Of a stretch of DNA of 64,000 bases, positions 1 through 11,855 are shown in pieces. This stretch comes from Tipula vernalis (taxonomy: Eukaryota > Arthropoda > Insecta > Diptera > Tipulidae). Both the position numbers and the translations under genes were made by a program. The notes below the pieces were generated by a model, which did not search any database, had not been told where the DNA came from, and saw only the letters and a program-made list of their open reading frames with translations. The stretch spans positions 44,702,333 through 44,766,332 of the forward strand of contig OY282560.1 of the NCBI GenBank assembly GCA_958295665.1, written 5' to 3'. Numbering within the stretch: position 1 is the stretch's first letter; the number at the start of each line of letters is the position of its first letter.

Positions 1-149
1 CCCATAATCGTTATTGAAGAACATAAAATATAAGAACGAAAACTACAAAATCGAATGGCAGAACGGCTATGGAACTAATGGTGAAATTGAAGCGTTCGGT
101 TCCTAACTGTATCTAACTGTAACATTTTAAAAACAAATTGGAGAGCTGG

Positions 150-1700
150 ATTAGGCATTAGCTGCTATTATTAAGACTAACAGAAGCCGTCAGAGTTCTA
201 CATGTAAGTACAAAGAAGTTGTATGTCATAATTGTAATGAAAAAGAGCATATAAAACGGGTGTGTAACGAAATCGGTTTTCAAAATCCTGTTTTTTTTAT
301 TAATCCTCATTTTAAAAATCCAGGTTTTTAGAATCCCAGATCTGCAAAAATAAAAATCCCCTTTATTTTTATTTTACAGCTGTACTATGAAATCCGTTTC
401 AAAATTAAAATTTTCCTTCGCCAGAATTTTTAAAAAAATTTAATTTTCAAATGCAGGATTTTGAAAACCGGTATTTTGAAAAACGGGATTTTGAAAACCA
501 GGATTTTGGAAACTGGGATTTTGAATTCGAGATTTCTTAGTAGACCCTATTGTGACAGCATTTATGTATTCGGGAACAGAGGCCCAAGACACCCAGCATC
601 AAATGGGACTGCTAAAAATGCAGTTAAAACTTTTAAAAAGGGGATTGTCAGCTGCGTTAGATCATGCAAAAGTGCATCACGAATCTCAGGATGTGGATGC
701 TATAGGTCGACTATAGAATATCTAAACACCTGCAAAAATTATGTTCCGTAAACGAGTTAAAACCAGGGCTGGGATGTTCTAACATCACTATTTTCGATAT
801 TCGATACGCTTTATGTCTCTTTTTTCAAGAACAAAATCGCATTATCTTTCACAATTATTGTCTAAGTATGTATTTTCGATTCAACCTGCTATTTCTTCAT
901 CACTTTATCACTACAAAAAATTTTTGTGATACTTTGTCGATTATGTTGAAAAAGGATAGTAAAGAAATTTATTCTAATAGGCTGAGATCGCAATAGATGA
1001 GCGTAATTGAGGAAGCGAAATAATGGGCAACTTTGTTCATGAAAAAAGAGACATAAAGCGTATCGAATATCGAAAATAGTGATGTTAGAACATCCCAGCC
1101 CAGGTTTGATTTAATAAATCCGCTGAAATGCAAAGGAAAAGCAAGAGAAAACGAATGGTAACTTTGATGTTCACGATTCAGTTGTAATCAGGGATTATAG
1201 GAATCCAAATAAAAAGGGTTGGATGCCACCTAAGGTATTAAAATGTTTTGGATAAACGAACTTACATATTTGTGCGGACTGCGAAACGGTAGGAACATCA
1301 AGCGTCATGCTAATCAAATATTACATAGGAAAGTATCCGAACCAAAAACTAAAGCATTGATTAATGTTTCCAATATTTCTTATAATTACAATCGACATTA
1401 AAAAAAATATGATTAAACAAGAAAACGAAAATAATTTATTAAAAAATATTAGAAATTTTGCATCTAATGAAGAAACAGAAAATAGCGTCTCGAATGTAAT
1501 TGAACAAGATAAAAATATTGGATCCCTTGGACAATAGTGATACTTCAGAGGAATTCCGTGGCTTTCCGGATATATTTAATAATTCTGATCTCGTACAGTA
1601 TCGTCCAGTTAGATTCAAGAAACCACCAAATAGATTAAATTTATGAATTGTTATATTATTTTTGATTGGGGGAGCTGTAATGTATGTGAATAGGTAAGAA
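150..1700 (+). mobile_element. Degraded Ty3/gypsy retrotransposon remnant
   Basis: Three short pieces in plus orientation suggest a dead gypsy-class element. Around 215-270 a gag-type zinc knuckle can be read (C-x2-C-x4-H-x4-C, CHNCNEKEHIKRVC). Around 588-755 an integrase core tail reads HPASNGTAKNAVKTFK and ends in YLNTCKNYVP. Near 1600-1645 a proline-rich pol tail (RFKKPPNRLNL) ends in a stop, followed by a purine-rich stretch ending GGGGGAGC and then TGTAATG, which looks like a polypurine tract with the start of a 3' LTR at about 1676. Reading frames are broken throughout and no second LTR was found. A 340-bp MITE sits inside it. Confidence 0.55.
764..1103. mobile_element. MITE with about 69-bp terminal inverted repeats
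   Basis: The arms 764-832 and 1035-1103 are near-perfect reverse complements, starting CAGGGCTGGGATGTTCTAAC and ending with its complement. The roughly 200-bp core has no coding capacity. CAGGG-type ends resemble hAT-derived MITEs, but no convincing 8-bp target duplication was found, so the superfamily is uncertain. It lies inside the gypsy remnant and is therefore younger. Confidence 0.8.
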
Positions 1701-4700
1701 ATGTCACCAACTTAAGAGAAATAAATAATCAGTTTTCCTGTCATGAAGAGAACGGATAAAATGTACGTGTTTCATTTATGGCGTGTAATAATATTTTAAT
1801 CAAATACCACACTAAGAAAAAAACGACTCGTTTGGATAAGCCCTTATGGAATGGGTCATTTTACTTACATTAACGTACGCGATGTGTCTCTCGGACTCTT
1901 ATGATATTTTCACGTTAAAATCAAGTTTATTAAATATTTCAAAATTTATTTTAGAAATTCAACGTATTGTTATATTCATTTAAAATATAAAAAGAATTAC
2001 AAAATGATATACCTATTTATACTTCAGAACAAACATTTTTCTGTTTATTCGTTCATCTAAGTTCAGGAGGACACTTGTAGCACCTATAGGTTTTTTTGTG
2101 TTAGTAGCTACATTTTTAAATGGAAAAGTCGTACTATTTTTTGATTACAGTAGTAAAATTATACGGTTCGATTTTGTGTTTGCGCAAGGTTCAATTTTTG
2201 GAAATCCTAAAAATTTAATGCATTAAGTTTTCACGCTTAGGAAGTAAATCCTCTAGGCCTTTTAATTTGTCGAAATCTACTGAAACATGCAAAAGCCTAT
2301 ATTCAGAACTCTCTGTGCCAACTCGAAACTATTCAAACTAGAATGAAAGAACAAGAAATCTCTCGGGAATTTAATGGATTGGTTATTAAACTATCACAAA
2401 TTAAATTTTCAGGTCAAGTTTAGATGGAATGAAATTCTGGAAAGAAATGTTTTTCGAAATTGTTACATCCGTACAGTAATCTATATCGTCAAATCGTGAA
2501 AAGGAAAAACGCTACATCGCACCTTGCACTTTTATAAACTCACTTACATTTACAATATTGGAGTGTACATATGTATAACCAAAATGCATAAGATGATAGA
2601 TACACCTTACAATTGAATTTCCATTCTGCCAGTAATCAGTACTAGGACTCAAATCTTGGTCTTTTCCCATTCTAAGTTTAAAACGATCAAATAGATTTAT
2701 AATGAAATTACTTATCGAGTCTAAGAGACTCATCGTATACTTTTATACTTGACTCTGGGAAATGTGTCGGTTAGGCCTTTATTCGGTATAAGTATAAAAT
2801 TATTAGTAGGTGATTCTAGTCCTTAAATAATAAAAATTAGAATATATAAAGCAATTTTAACAAAAATGTATTTTCGGTAGTTTTTTAGCTAGAAAAATAT
2901 AAATGCGAGACTAAACCGATGCTGATTAGGGTTAAGAGTAAATTCCAAAAAAATATCATTTTAACCTCAACCAAAACTATATGTGTTTGGATCTAATCCA
3001 AAAATAAAATAGTGTGTTAATGATTAAGATGACATCATCACTACCAAAGAATATCCAAAAGAAAAACATAGGAAAACTCTAAAAAAGAAAATTTATTGTA
3101 CATATCATCTATATTTAGTAACAGTTCAAGGTTAGTATTTATCTCTACTCTACTCCAGTAGTTTTCTCGATCTTCTACAGGTGTTTATCTATTTTAGTCA
3201 CGAGATGACATTTTTATAGAAGAAATAGATGGGTAAAATTAACAGGAGATAACAGCGCCCCTTGATCAAATGTGTCGCTTAAATTTTAGAATAAACAATA
3301 CGAAGCCCCTAAATACCTAAAAACACAATCAAACTTAATCGACGATAACAATACTATAACCGAAAAATGAAGTGAAATGAGTTTTGAATAATTAATTGAC
3401 TCTGTAAAGCCAAAAAAGTTATGTTTGGAATGTTTTTTTTAACATATTTCATCATAACGTAAACGTACAGCAGTTACTATAGTAGAACATCAAAATACAG
3501 ATAGCCGAAACAAATACACTCCCAACATTTTCTTATCCAAATTCGAGCTTCAATTAACTTTACATACACATGGAGAGGCACCATTTTTCCACGTACATTC
3601 GACCGAATTTTTGGTAAACTTTATAGAAATCAAATTAGAAAATCGAAACATACGAAGAAGACAGATTCTTTTTACAATGGAATATAATAAAAAATGTATG
3701 ATAAAAATAGATTTAAAAATAATCAAAATGACGTCACTTCAAAATATTTTCATGTATGTATTTTGTTATCATGTCCAGAATGTGTTTTTACTTTTAGAAG
3801 AGTTTCGTGAACAAATAATTAGGAATCTGATATTTGATAAGAAACACTTTAAGGAAGGCCACATGATATTTTTCTTAGATTTTGCAATAATAAACAAACA
3901 AAAATTTCTAAAAATAAAACTCGGAAAATGTTTTCAAACCTGAAACAACAAGGGCCTGATTAGGACCGCAAGTAACAAATCCCCAAACCATTATTTCACT
4001 TGTATTTTAATAACTTTTTTAAAACTTTATTCTTGCACTAAGCACTAGGTTTTATTTATCCAAACAATTTAATTTCTAAAGTGTAACAATATTTTATAAA
4101 ATACAATTATTTTACGCTTTACGATGATATGCGCTTGCGGTAAAAATGATTACGAAATGAAATTGAAAATGAAATGAATGAAAACAATAAATATTTGTGC
4201 TCTTTTGTTTTTTTTTTTTTTTTGTAGAATTTAATTCTGATTTTATCTGGTCATCTCGTTTTATCTTATTGCGAAATGTCGAAATTTGAGTACATAAGTC
4301 TCGCTTTAGTTGAGTAAAATCTATAAAAAGTAGGGTTGGCCATTTTAGTTTTCTTTTTTTAGATTTTATGATTCTGATAAGAATATATTGGCTTTAGTAC
4401 ATTATTGTGTACTAAAATGGTTGAATTCATTTTAATGATGTTTGCGTTTCCATTGAGCATTTTCATGATATGTCTTTTTAGAAATGTTTAAATTTTAGAA
4501 AATATTAGCAATTAAAATAATATAAGTGGAAAATTAGCTAGCCATCCCAAACAAACTTTTAAAATGTTTAGCGGGCTGACCATTTTATGTTTTGATCAGT
4601 TTTTAAAAGTTCCTAGCTCCAAAAGCTGAATTCTAGTACCATTGACAGACACAAAGATTATCGCGATAATCTCAGTTCACTTATACTTTCTGTCTCTCTT

Positions 4701-5381
4701 TTGTATTTCATGTTTATCTAGTTTGTACAACTAGATCACGATAATCAAATTATGAAGCACGGTAATCCCAAAAGCATTATAATCGTGTTGTGAGCGACTG
4801 AAAAAAATAACTACATAATCTTGAAATCGCGAATAGCTAGTTTGGGTCTATCGTAGGTATTAAATAAGGCTTAAGGCGTTATTTTACAAAATGCAAATTA
4901 AGTTGGTTACAGTATGTTGTTAAATTTAGGATGATAAATTAGTGACTTTGCACTAGGAGGAGGTCAAAATAGCTAAATAGCTCTCCTTCAAGAAGAATAG
5001 ATCAAAGGGACCAAAATCAGAAAATAAAAATTAGAAACGAAACAATTACTATAATTTTAATCTGGAACACTTTTAGACACTCCTCCACAAAGTTAAACCT
5101 GCCACAATACGTTTTTCCTTTGACCGGCGATTAGTAATGCGAGCTTATTCACCATTCTATTATGTACCTACTCGTTAATAGGAACCACATTAATAACTCT
5201 ACATAAATCACAAATTGCCTAAGCAAATAAATTTTCTATATCGACCTTTTAATTGATTTTTTATTAATTACAGGTACTGCCTTATTGTCCTAACGCAAAT
5301 AAAAAACAAAAAGTAATATTTAATATTATTTGAGACTAAAATTAGATTGTTTCAAGCTTTTAAATCGTTTACATCGCTGTT
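1701..5381. other. AT-rich sequence without recognisable genes
   Basis: About 3.7 kb of AT-rich sequence. The first 200 bases may be LTR of the gypsy remnant. Open frames at 2512-2733 (minus) and 3611-3943 (plus) are short, lysine/isoleucine/asparagine rich, and match nothing I know; they fit chance ORFs in AT-rich DNA. No tRNA or long repeat was recognised. Confidence 0.5.
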
Positions 5382-6505
5382 ATGTCGAATTTAAAAAATT
5401 ATCATAAATTTTATATTATATTTATAATTTTTGGATTTTATGAATTAAATTTTGACAAATTTCGTAAAATATTTTACATATTAAATGTGTTAATCGTTTC
5501 TGCTATAATTCTGTATGTAATTTTTAAATTAAACACAATTATCTCTCTCATTAGTCCGGTCTCAAGTTTTAATGACATCGTACAGCTGTTTTCGCTTACA
5601 TTATCGGTAATCGTGATTTTTCTTCAATCGATACGAAAGCGGAAAAATTTCGTTAAAATTCTAAGAAATTTTGAGCAAATCGATAATTTGTTTGATGATG
5701 ATTTATTTCGGCAATCACGAGATTATACCATAAAATTTATAGTGATTGTAGTGTACACAATAGTGGTCGAGTTGAATACATATTTTGAGGTACGCATCAA
5801 GGAACAAGAATGGGCCCGTTTCTGGATTTTAAATGTATACCAATTAACTATTACCCGGCTTTGGTATTTAAATCATGTAATGCATATGAATTTTATGGCA
5901 AAACGATTGCAACTAATTAATAAGAATTTGGAGTTGGTTTTAGAACGTCCACAGTACCGTAACGATAAAAGATTTGAACCTGAGATGCGAAAATTAAAGG
6001 TTGCCTATAATTTAGCATGGGACTCAATGTGGCGCATCAATAAAATATTTGGTGTCACACAAATGCTTAATCTTGGCCAATGTTTTATTGAATTTGTAGC
6101 CGAATTTTATTGGGTTTATTTGTATTTTATTCATGAGCCGAAATACATTTATGCAACGGCCTACGTTTGGACACCAACCATACTATATATTTATCTGCTG
6201 CTGAGTGAGGCGAATAAAATTGCAAAAATTCAAGATTCCATTCTATCGAATATAAATCGAATTCATTCCATTCATGAGAATCGTTGGCTGTTAAAATTGT
6301 CATATCAAATGATGCAAAATAAAATTTATTTCCATGCAGGAAATTTTTTTGTGATTGATTTCGAGCTGGTGAAATCGGTATGAATGCGGACAAATTCCAT
6401 AGTTTTGCGGGGTATTGATTTATTGCTTATTTTTAATTTCAGATGGTGAGATCATTATCGGTGTACCTAGTGATTATTATACAGTTTATACCGAAAAGTA
6501 ATTAA
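5382..6505 (+). CDS. Insect gustatory receptor (7tm_7 family)
   Basis: Predicted seven-transmembrane chemoreceptor of the insect gustatory receptor family, a ligand-gated cation channel of sensory dendrites. Exon 1 is 5382-6377 (332 codons, phase 0), donor GTATGA. Exon 2 is 6443-6505, acceptor TTTCAG. Total 352 residues. Several hydrophobic helices alternate with charged loops. The C-terminal part is diagnostic: the first exon ends with a segment reading NKIYFHAGNFFVIDFELVKS, and the short last exon encodes SVYLVIIIQF, the family's TYxxxxxQF signature with S for T. A short final exon is typical of Gr genes. The ATG lies just after a stop-rich region. At 352 residues it is slightly short for a Gr. 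No frame lesion was seen, so it may be functional; ligand unknown. Confidence 0.85.
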
Positions 6506-6725
6506 GTTCAAATAATCTTTGTCAGAATCGAGCCAATACGAAACAACTTCAAATATGTGAAGAGGTGGCTCGGCTCATAAATAATGTTCAAGTAGGTGAC
6601 GATATCGCCTCCTATAATTAAACGTCAACAAAACGGAGAACATTTTGATTCTAAATTTCAAGTTCAAATATAAAACACAAAAAAAAAAAATAATTTAATT
6701 GTGTGTATTTTTATTTATTAAAAAA

Positions 6726-7038
6726 ATGGAACCATCGTCATCGGAAGCTTTAACAGACAACAAAGATGGGTTATCAAATTCCAGCGAAGACATAAACTCT
6801 TATCCTCTAGAGCCTAAGCCGGGAATTTCATGTATTCCCCACCAATACGAGTCACCAAGTTCGGTGCGCTTGCATTCGTTAACAATGTAAGATTATAGTT
6901 CGTTAAAAACGTCAGTCTTTAAATCTGGCAGAACTTGAACACATTTCAAAAATTTATTTTCACAGAATAAATCCAAATGTATCAGTTAGACTTGAAGTTA
7001 TTTATAAAAGGGATTCAGGACCACCTGCTAACAGATAA
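6726..7038 (+). CDS. Small protein of unknown function, copy 1
   Basis: Two exons, 6726-6886 and 6966-7038 (donor GTAAGA, acceptor TTTCACAG), encode 77 residues. The protein is serine rich at the N-terminus and carries YPLEPKPGISCIPHQ, which is identical in the paralogue at 22172-22550. After the splice junction both read INxNxSVRLxVxY. The intron position and phase are the same in both copies. This copy ends earlier (after GPPANR) than copy 2. I recognise no domain. It sits in a duplicated segment that includes the tail of the tmem199 locus, so it was probably copied from the 22-kb locus. Whether it is expressed is unknown. Confidence 0.6.
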
Positions 7039-7077
7039 ATGGATTGGTCTTCCGGGCAGATGACAACAAGGAAAGAA

Positions 7078-7261
7078 GAGTGGAAACGCTCGGTATTTTC
7101 TTTATTATATATACATAATTTATTTCAAAATATAGTTATCTTTGTTTCATTCGATTTTAATTTTTAGTTGAGTGGAAACGCTCGGTATTTTCTTTATTAT
7201 ATATACATAATTTATTTCAAAATATAGTTATCTTTGTTTCATTCGATTTTAATTTTTAGTT
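7078..7261 (+). repeat. 92-bp tandem duplication
   Basis: Two adjacent, apparently identical copies with period 92, each starting GAGTGGAAACGCTCGG and ending TTTTTAGTT (7078-7169 and 7170-7261). It lies at the downstream edge of the segmental duplicate and is absent from the 22-kb source. Confidence 0.9.
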
Positions 7262-7499
7262 CCTTTCATTATACTTCAGGATTTATCTTATACGAATATG
7301 ACTCTAGATTTTTGCTTCTAATCTAAATAGGTATATGGATTACTCACGATAATAAATTTTATTGACAAAACGACAGAGCTACGACGAAGGTACTTTTTAC
7401 CATCTATCTCTGAACACCTACTACTTGAAGTGCAAAATTTGTGGGCCTCTAATCCGCCTTTCATGTCAGTATTATTATAGGCCGGCATGAAGCAATGGC

Positions 7500-8717
7500 G
7501 AGGATTTGGCTACTACGTGTTAAGGTAGGACTTTAAAAGCAACGCCGAAAAGTTGGGAGCGTCATTTTTTTGTAACGAAAACTATGTTGCGACGTTTCTC
7601 GTGGTAAAATTGAATGATGCGGCTCATTAACCATTTCAACGATGGCAATTATCGTCTTTATCAGAACTAGATCGCCCCAAGATAAATGTGGTAATAAATA
7701 TTCCGATGACACCGACCGTCTTGCCCAAAAACGCTGAAGTATTTTTTTTTTGACCAAGTTCCATCGGCTCAGGAATAGACGTAATGGCCAATCAGAAAAT
7801 GAGCCATGAAAACTTGAAAATCGCTGGCATCATTTGGCATTTGATATAATGATCGAGAGTTTAAAACCGCTTCAGCTTGTTTAATCAAGGTATTCAATTC
7901 TTCAAATGTTAGTGAGGCATTTCCCACGGCGCGACGAATAGAAGGTAATTTGCAGATTTGACTGCAGCTTCGTAAATTCCTCCCCATAGTGTGGGGAGTA
8001 GGATGAAGCAAAATGCCAAAAGTTTGTCTTCCTCGCAAAGTTTCCAAATATCTTCTTTATGGCATTGGCTAAATAACAGCTCGAATAGTTCATGCACAGC
8101 TCATTGTTAGCGCCAACAAAATTTATAGTGGTGTCGGACCATATGGGTTTACATAGTTGCCTCTTGTTATAATAAAGCATTTGAGGTCACCGATTCATGT
8201 CCCATGAATTGAACGGTATTCTTTAGATGAACTCGACGGCAGGTGAAGCACTGATTAAAAACTTTTTGTGTTAGGTAACGTTCCCTTAAATGGAATGTTC
8301 GAGTTGATGATATTCTTCTGTAAACGGTTCTCATTGAATCATTTGAACCGTGTTCTCTTTCTGCAACTGATAGTTTGCGAGGAAACGTCTAATCTCCTTT
8401 ATAGTTTTTGAATTGGCCGCAAAACACAAAATGAAACTGATTACATTGATTAGAGATCGATAGTTATGCTTGTATTTGATGATATTACAAAGGTCGGTAA
8501 ATTCCGATGTGTTGTACTCTGCCAACAAGGACGATTTTGAAGTTTTACATTCCGGTACTTCTTTTTCTCAATTATCAACATTTATGGCTGCATCTCATTA
8601 GATATTTGCCAGAGGTTTGCGACAAATGTTTTTAAGTGCGATGTTTCAGAAGCATGGAGCGCGACTGTAACACAACTAAAACTTCAGGATATTTGGAGCT
8701 GTTAGTTTCGGCAAGAG
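7500..8717 (-). pseudogene. BEL/Pao pol remnant: RNase H tail, integrase, DUF5641
   Basis: Minus-strand fragments in several frames match the downstream half of a BEL/Pao polyprotein. From 8717 downwards: a post-RT piece (LAETNSSKYPEV), the YNTSEFTDLCNIIKYKHNYRSL segment ahead of integrase, the integrase core (IWSDTTINFVGANNEL; FxxGGIYEAAVKSA), NxxLTFEELNTLIKQAEAVLNSR, and the C-terminal DUF5641 region (FLIGHY; LSWGDLVLIKT). The catalytic region and reading frame are broken by several indels. The other half of this element lies beyond the nested elements at 19459-19880. Confidence 0.75.
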
Positions 8718-8910
8718 TGTTTTATTAGTTATATAAACACTAAATATAAATTATATTTAATTCTTTATTATTACATTTATTATACATGTGTTCTTATATA
8801 TAGCGTCGTTTGATCAATCCCCGACTCTCACCCTGCATGCCGTTTGTAGTTCGTACAGTCTACACAGTAAAAGTATGTCTACAACAGTACAGTACATAAC
8901 ATCTGCAACA
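8718..8910 (-). repeat. 3' LTR of gypsy element A
   Basis: 193-bp copy matching 19276-19458, begins TGTTTTATTAG and ends ATCTGCAACA in plus orientation. Flanked on the left by the TSD AAGAG and on the right by the polypurine tract. It differs from the 5' LTR mainly by a roughly 10-bp indel and a few substitutions. Confidence 0.9.
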
Positions 8911-9037
8911 TCCTCCTTCTTACAATTCAACAAATACATTGTAAATATATCGTAATCTTAACATTAGAAATCAAATTATGTATATAAATCAAAACTTCAA
9001 ATTATACATTAACAAATTAATTCAAGTTCAATATCAT

Positions 9038-9377
9038 TTAGTTAAAATAAAATCCTTGAAACGGGATAGTGGTTTGACTTCCCTCCGAGGACCATTTAAA
9101 GAAGTCTGTGGTGTTTCCGCGTATTGACCACAATTGATGGTTGTTCAACTTCAGAAGACGTCTGTTGATTATTTCCTTTGGTATTTCGAGTAGAATCCAA
9201 AATGCTATTTGCTGAGCAGCCTGGAAGCGGCAGTATGGTAACCGAAGTTGATTGTTTATGATCCTCAGCAAAGTGCGGGTTAATATTCACACGATCTCGG
9301 CGATAAGCAGATCCATTAACATTAACTACGAACGATCGGTCTAAGAGCTTTTGCTGTACAGTTCTCCTCGACCACAA
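9038..9377 (-). pseudogene. Element A: post-integrase pol tail
   Basis: Minus-strand fragment reading LLDRSFVVNVNGSAYRRDRV, a pattern common at the C-terminal end of gypsy polyproteins after the integrase. A second overlapping frame (9038-9271) shows that an indel broke it. It is the last coding piece before the 3' LTR. Confidence 0.6.
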
Positions 9378-9476
9378 CTTATCTTCTGTTGGATGTATTT
9401 GGACTACGACAGGCTGTCTTACTTCCAGAAATGGTAGCTATTTTGTTTTTTTATCGTAATGATATTTATTTATTTG

Positions 9477-10060
9477 TCATTGATTTATTATTTTATCTAA
9501 AACATTTGGAACGACTTCTGGTTGAAGATTTTTGATGATTGATGGAATTCCGGTACGTGTTTTTCTTGCAAAAAGTCGTTGAACTGGACTGGAACCTATT
9601 TTGTTGGGAATATTCCGAAAATGTAATAGGGCATACCAAAGGTCTTCTCCTGTTTCATTTGATTTTTTTATGATTCGTTTTGCAATTTTAACCGCGGCTT
9701 CTGCTTTGCCGTTAGCCTGTTGATGGTAAAGCGCAGATGTTTTATGCAAAAAACCCCATTTGTTGGGAAATTCTCTGAATTTACTGGATACGAAGTTTAT
9801 TCCGCCATATGTCAGTACCGGCTCTTTAATACCATGTGGACTGAAATTTATTTTGCACATTTTTATCGTCGAATTTGGTTTCAAATCATCTAACTTATTT
9901 ATTTCAAAAAATCTGAATAATGGTCGACGGTTATCAGAAATTTGTGCGCCTTCCCTTTGATGTGTTCAAAGAAAACATCCATTGATACTATTTGGAACGG
10001 ATAGTTTGGAACTTCATGTGTAAGCATTGGAGGTTTTATTTGGGAATCGGAATATTTGAC
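9477..10060 (-). pseudogene. Element A: integrase core, second half
   Basis: From 10060 down, the integrase core reads MLTHEVPNYPFQIVSMDVFF and LITVDHYSDF. After a frameshift near 9890 it continues TYGGINFVSSKFREF and YHQQANGKAEAAVKIAKR. The first catalytic Asp (SMDVF) and the final Glu (GKAEAAV) are present, but the middle Asp is Tyr (TYGG where TDGG is expected), so it should be inactive even without the frameshift. The N-terminal zinc-finger half is separated by the mariner insertion. Confidence 0.8.
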
Positions 10061-10969
10061 ACATACTACCTTGATCAACAAGTTCTCGGAATAACCACCG
10101 TGTGGCGCTCCCATTGTCCCGATTTGAGTTCTGTTTTTTGTTAAGTTGGTACATCTGTTGTTGATATTCCCTCTAAATCTTAGCGTCATAGCTTGACATT
10201 TGCAAAAGTTACGTAGTCAAGAGTACATCTACTCTGTGTGTGTTGGCGATTTTTCCATTATTTCCTCTCGGCTGCTGAAACGCGTTCCCCGTAATGGTTT
10301 TTTAACTCGATTGAACAGAAAGAAGTCACAGGGAGCCAAATCAGGTGAATTCGGTGACTGTTGGATGGTATTTGTTGCATTTTTCGTCAAAAAATTACGA
10401 ATAATGATGGCACTGTGCGACGGTGCGTTATCATGGTGCAAAATCCACGAGTTTTCTGCCCACAATTCTAGTCTCTTTCGGCGAATTGCTTCACGCAAAC
10501 GTCTCATAACGCCCAAATAATACTCTTTGTTTACGGTCTGGCCTTCTGGCAAAAATTCATGATGCACTTTACCGTTGTAATCCATGAAAACCGTGAGCAT
10601 TGCCTTCTTTTTTGACTGAAAACGACGTGGTTTTTTTTTTTGGTGAACGCCATTCACTTGCCTGATGTCTGGATTGCGTGTCGTACTCATAAACCCACGT
10701 CTCGTCTCCAGTAATGATCCTTTTGATGAATTTGGGATCGGATTCAGCCTCGCAAATCATGTCTAAAATTGTAAATAATCGCCAACACATACAGAGATAG
10801 ATGTACTCTTGACTACGTAATTTTTGCAAATGTCAAGCTATGACGCTAAGATTTAGAGGGAATATCAACAACAGATGTACCAACTTAACAAAAAAACAGA
10901 ACTCAAATCGGAACGATGGGAGCGCCACACGGTGATTATTCCGAGAACTTGTTGATCAAGGTAGTATGT
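10061..10969 (-). mobile_element. Mariner element with inverted-duplicated end
   Basis: About 909 bp bounded by inverted arms of about 195 bp (10061-10255 and 10775-10969), each starting ACATACTACCTTGATCAAC. This is far longer than the usual 30-bp mariner TIR. Transposase coding reads on the minus strand between and into the left arm. It interrupts the integrase of element A between a Cys (KDC) and KYSDSQ. No clear TA duplication is visible, possibly through mutation. The right arm seems to be an inverted copy of the transposase 3' end that replaces the normal 5' end. Confidence 0.85.
10229..10829 (-). pseudogene. Mariner transposase, N-terminally truncated and frameshifted
   Basis: The DDD catalytic domain is readable: first Asp in ITGDETWVYEYD (frame of 10569-10829), then, after a frameshift near 10690, second Asp in ILHHDNAPSHSA and third in SPDLAPCDFFLF. 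The last two are 34 residues apart, as in mariner (D34D). The N-terminal helix-turn-helix DNA-binding domain, roughly the first 130 residues, is missing; its place is taken by inverted 3' sequence. The protein cannot be functional. Confidence 0.88.
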
Positions 10970-11210
10970 AACAATCTTTCACTTTATCTCTTATTTCGGA
11001 AGTCATTCCAGGCTAAAATATGTTTTGCTTAGCAAGATTTACTGTTGCTTCGATGCCATTATGACTGGTATGTACCTTTTCAGTCATTAATCCACGAAGA
11101 CTATACGGAATCAGGACTCTTTCATTCCGTAGTAGCAATCTATTCTCCGTGGAAAGCTCATGTTTGAATTTATGATAAATCTTTATATCATCGATTTTGA
11201 CCCTTTGCAC
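10970..11210 (-). pseudogene. Element A: pre-integrase zinc-binding region
   Basis: Minus-strand frame reads ERVLIPYSLRGLMTEKVHTSHNGIEATVNLAKQNIF, the gypsy H2C2 zinc region (H-x3-H) upstream of the integrase core, continuing after a stop to RDKVKDC just before the mariner. The upstream side is cut by element B at 11216. Confidence 0.75.
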
Positions 11211-11215
11211 TAGTC

Positions 11216-11351
11216 TGTAACGTAGTGAAACACGCTAGGGGCTTAGTTTTATAATGATTTCTTTTATTAAGCAGTAGTGACAATTATATGCATTGCTACT
11301 TAACCCATGCAACATGATGGGTGCGTTCCATAACACATATGTCATGTCACA
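11216..11351 (-). repeat. 3' LTR of gypsy element B
   Basis: Intact 136-bp LTR. Comparison with the split 5' LTR shows where the cullin-carrying element went in: this copy reads GACAATTATATGC through the insertion point. Confidence 0.9.
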
Positions 11352-11855
11352 TCCCCCCGTTTCTGTTTTGAAGCGGTTTCACATATTCTATATTCTTATT
11401 TCATATTTCTTTTTTCTTTATTGTGACGCTGCTTCAAAACAAAAACGTTTACAAATTATAATTAAAACTAGATAAACAAAATATACATTTTCATTTCTAT
11501 AATATACATGTCTTCATTGACTTTTTTTTATTTTATTTTATAGATTGAGTTTTTGAATAGGTTTTATTTGTCTTCCAAAACTTCAAGTTTTGATAGTATA
11601 ATTATTAATATTATTCTCAACCGTTTCATCTGAATGCGACTTGCTCTCCGGCGCATACCGTGGATGCTCTGCTGCACCAATTAACTCCCGCCGTTCGGAT
11701 GTAGGTACACTTGGAATGAAAGATTTTCTTTTAGGATGCATGCATGCAGATGTCTTAGCTAAATGGTGAGTATTTATTCTTAGTATTTTGTCATAGTCTG
11801 TTTTGACATATACTGATTTTGGTGCTTCTGCGTTTCCAACTACCGTCCCTGCTGT

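Larger units (their letters stand above)
6625..7261 (+). repeat. Segmental duplicate of the 22.07-22.65 kb region
   Basis: The segment matches 22070-22650 in order: the upstream ACATTTTGATTC block, both exons and the intron of the small gene, and downstream sequence up to TTTGTTTCATTCGA. At 22.6 kb that last motif spans the stop codon of tmem199, so this copy carries the end of tmem199 without the rest of the gene. That fixes the 22-kb locus as the likely source. Confidence 0.65.

Noticed and set aside
3611..3943. 110-codon plus ORF
   Set aside because: Lys/Ile/Phe-rich translation without recognisable domain in AT-rich DNA; no supporting exon structure.
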